From Rhodovarius crocodyli (GTDB taxonomy: Bacteria; Pseudomonadota; Alphaproteobacteria; Acetobacterales; Acetobacteraceae), in assembly GCF_004005855.1 (NCBI RefSeq), contig NZ_SACL01000004.1, forward strand, positions 186,001 through 250,000: a stretch of DNA of 64,000 bases, read 5' to 3'. Every line of letters starts with the position of its first letter. The stretch's first letter is position 1. Below, in pieces: positions 62,294 to 64,000 of this stretch. The translations under genes and the position numbers were made by a program. The notes beneath the pieces were generated by a model. The model saw only the letters and a program-made list of their open reading frames with translations, searched no databases and was not told where the DNA came from.

Positions 62294-64000
62294 GCCAGTG
62301 CCGCCAGGATGCGCTCGGGCGTGGCGGGAATATCCGTCACTTCCCGGCCCAGATGCGCGATGGCGTCGTTGATGGCATTCACGATGGCGGCCGGGGGGCC
62401 GATCGCCCCGCTCTCGCCGATGCCCTTCTGGCCGAAGCGGCTGATCGGGCTCGGGGTTTCCATGTGCAGGATCTCGATGTCGGGCACCTCGCCCGCGCCG
62501 GGCAGCAGGTAATCCACGAAGGTGGAGGCCAAGGGCTGCCCCGCCGCGTCATAGGGCATTTCCTCATACAGGGCGGTGCCGATGCCCTGGGCGGTGCCGC
62601 CCAGCACCTGGCCGTCGGCGACCAGCGGGTTCAGCAGCACGCCGCCATCCTCGACGATCAGGTAGCGCAGCAGCTTCACTTGGCCGGTCGCGGCATCCAG
62701 CTCGGCCTCAACCGCGTGGGCGGCGTAGCTGAAGGTGCCGGTGTCGCGCTCGGTCTTGTGGCCGTGCGTGACTTCGAGGCTCATGGTCTGCATCGCGGGC
62801 GGCAATTGCTGGGGGGCGCGGTGAAACACCCGCGCGATCTCCGCGACCGTGACGGAAGCACCACCCGCGTGGATCGCGCCGTCGCGGTATTCCACCGCCT
62901 CGGCCTGCAGCAGATGCGCGCCGATGGCCAGCACCCTCTCGCGCAGCAGCGCGCAGGCATCGCCCACCGCACCGCCGGCCATCACCGCGCTGCGGCTGCC
63001 CCAGGTGCCGGTGGAATACGGCGTCATGGCGGTGTCGCCATGCACGATCTGGATGCGCGACAGCGGGATGCCCAGCATCTCATGCGCGACCTGGGCGAGG
63101 GTGGTTTCCATGCCCTGCCCGTGGTTCTGCACACCCACACGGATCTCGAGCCCGCCATCGGGGGTCAGGCGCGCCTGGGCTGCCTCGGCACCAGGGACGA
63201 AGGGAATGCCCCAGCCGTGATAGACGGATGTGCCGTGCGCGCCCTGTTCGCAGAACACCGCGAAGCCGAGCCCGATCAGCCTTCCCTCGGCACGGGCAGC
63301 CGCCTGCCGTGCCGGGAAGCCCGCAGCGTCGATGGCCTCGGCGGCGCGGCGCATCGCCTCGGGGTAATCACCACTATCAAAAATCTTCTTGGTGATGTTG
63401 ACGTAGGGCATCGCCTCTGGCCCGGGCAGGTTGCGCAGGCGCAGTTCCACCGGGGAAATGCCGGCCTTGCGCGCCACTGCGTCGAGCGTGGTTTCCAGCG
63501 CGTAGCACACCCCCGTCCGCGCCACGCCGCGATAGGGCAGGATCGGCGGCTTGTTGGTCGCGACACTCCAGGTTCTGCAGCGGAAGCGCGGCACGATGTA
63601 GGGGCCAGGCAGGATGGAGCCGATCTGCGCGGCCTCCAGGCAGGCGCTGAACGGGTAGGCCGAATAGGCGCCGCTATCGACATGCGCCTCGCAATCAATG
63701 GCGAGGATGCGCCCATCATGGTCGGCATGGACCGCGATATCATAGTGATGCTCACGGCAATTGGCCTGGCCGGAGAGCGCCTCGCGCCGGTCCTCGATCC
63801 AGCGCAGGGCCACCCCGCCAAGCCGCTGGGCGAGCCAGCCCATCGCCACTTCTTCCTGCAGCAGGATGCCCTTGTAGCCGAAGCCGCCGCCCACATCGGG
63901 GGCGATGATGCGCACCGATGCTTCGGGCAGGCCGAGGCATTCCGCCAAGCCGGTCTTGGTCACATGCACCATCTGGCTGGAGGTGTGCATCTCCAGCTGG
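62290..64000 (-). CDS. molybdopterin-binding large subunit of molybdenum hydroxylase, truncated at window edge
   Basis: The C-terminal part (about 570 residues seen) of a CoxL/xanthine dehydrogenase-type catalytic subunit; the 5' end lies past the window. APDVGGGFGYKG marks the first molybdopterin-domain segment. The active-site loop reads PYRGVARTG, neither the CO-dehydrogenase VAYRCSFR nor the AYRGAGR of the gene at 7.5-9.8 kb, so the two catalytic subunits belong to different subgroups. The catalytic glutamate is in KGIGESGAIGPPAA. It is the first gene of the large-medium-small operon as transcribed leftward. The substrate is unknown, probably an N-heterocycle or aldehyde. Confidence 0.93.
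   Translation of the reverse strand, partial: QLEMHTSSQMVHVTKTGLAECLGLPEASVRIIAPDVGGGFGYKGILLQEEVAMGWLAQRLGGVALRWIEDRREALSGQANCREHHYDIAVHADHDGRILAIDCEAHVDSGAYSAYPFSACLEAAQIGSILPGPYIVPRFRCRTWSVATNKPPILPYRGVARTGVCYALETTLDAVARKAGISPVELRLRNLPGPEAMPYVNITKKIFDSGDYPEAMRRAAEAIDAAGFPARQAAARAEGRLIGLGFAVFCEQGAHGTSVYHGWGIPFVPGAEAAQARLTPDGGLEIRVGVQNHGQGMETTLAQVAHEMLGIPLSRIQIVHGDTAMTPYSTGTWGSRSAVMAGGAVGDACALLRERVLAIGAHLLQAEAVEYRDGAIHAGGASVTVAEIARVFHRAPQQLPPAMQTMSLEVTHGHKTERDTGTFSYAAHAVEAELDAATGQVKLLRYLIVEDGGVLLNPLVADGQVLGGTAQGIGTALYEEMPYDAAGQPLASTFVDYLLPGAGEVPDIEILHMETPSPISRFGQKGIGESGAIGPPAAIVNAINDAIAHLGREVTDIPATPERILAALA

Overview
The window is 64 kb of uniformly GC-rich bacterial chromosome, about 70% by eye, with tight gene packing and many ATGA or TGATG stop/start overlaps. 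It most likely comes from an alphaproteobacterium of the Acetobacteraceae (Roseomonas-like). The evidence is a C4-pathway 5-aminolevulinate synthase, TRAP and Bug-type solute receptors, CO-dehydrogenase-like molybdenum hydroxylases and the local codon style. This placement is an inference and was not tested against any database. I saw no rRNA, tRNA, CRISPR array, insertion sequence or prophage.

Layout. 0-6.4 kb: end of a TRAP fused permease, a small helical protein, then a leftward group of hemA, an AceE-like transketolase and a D-2-hydroxyacid dehydrogenase. 6.4-9.8 kb: a PrpF-like isomerase translationally coupled to an orphan molybdopterin hydroxylase subunit. 9.85-10.44 kb: one strikingly AT-rich gene fusing a helix-turn-helix to a GIY-YIG nuclease domain, the clearest foreign piece in the window. 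10.45-13.9 kb: two overlapping acyl-CoA dehydrogenase genes, a crotonase and an acetyltransferase. 13.9-19.7 kb: queE and queD for queuosine, then an Nramp-like transporter, a PepSY membrane protein and a TonB-dependent receptor behind a near-perfect Fur box. 19.7-30.4 kb: lepA, aminopeptidase P, an RND efflux pair, penicillin-binding protein 1C and a YcgN-like protein.

30.4-38.2 kb: a DapA-family enzyme with a cupin, dps, a DUF1643 protein, a complete TRAP transporter, and an AlgJ/AlgI-like O-acetylation pair. 38.3-44.6 kb: a Bug receptor, panC, a four-gene dipeptide/oligopeptide ABC transporter without its receptor, and an EamA exporter. 44.6-52.5 kb: a hydratase-family enzyme, rlmB, another Bug receptor, metC, sseA, an AlaX editing protein, a Nudix hydrolase and a second EamA exporter.

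52.6-64 kb is the most distinctive metabolic region. It has an M19 dipeptidase, a histone-deacetylase-like amidohydrolase, three M20-family hydrolases in tandem, a cytochrome P460, an M81 (MlrC-like) metallopeptidase, and a three-subunit molybdenum hydroxylase whose iron-sulfur subunit is fused to a CoxG-like domain. Together these look like a module for oxidising and hydrolysing an amide- or nitrogen-containing compound, but the substrate cannot be read from the sequence.
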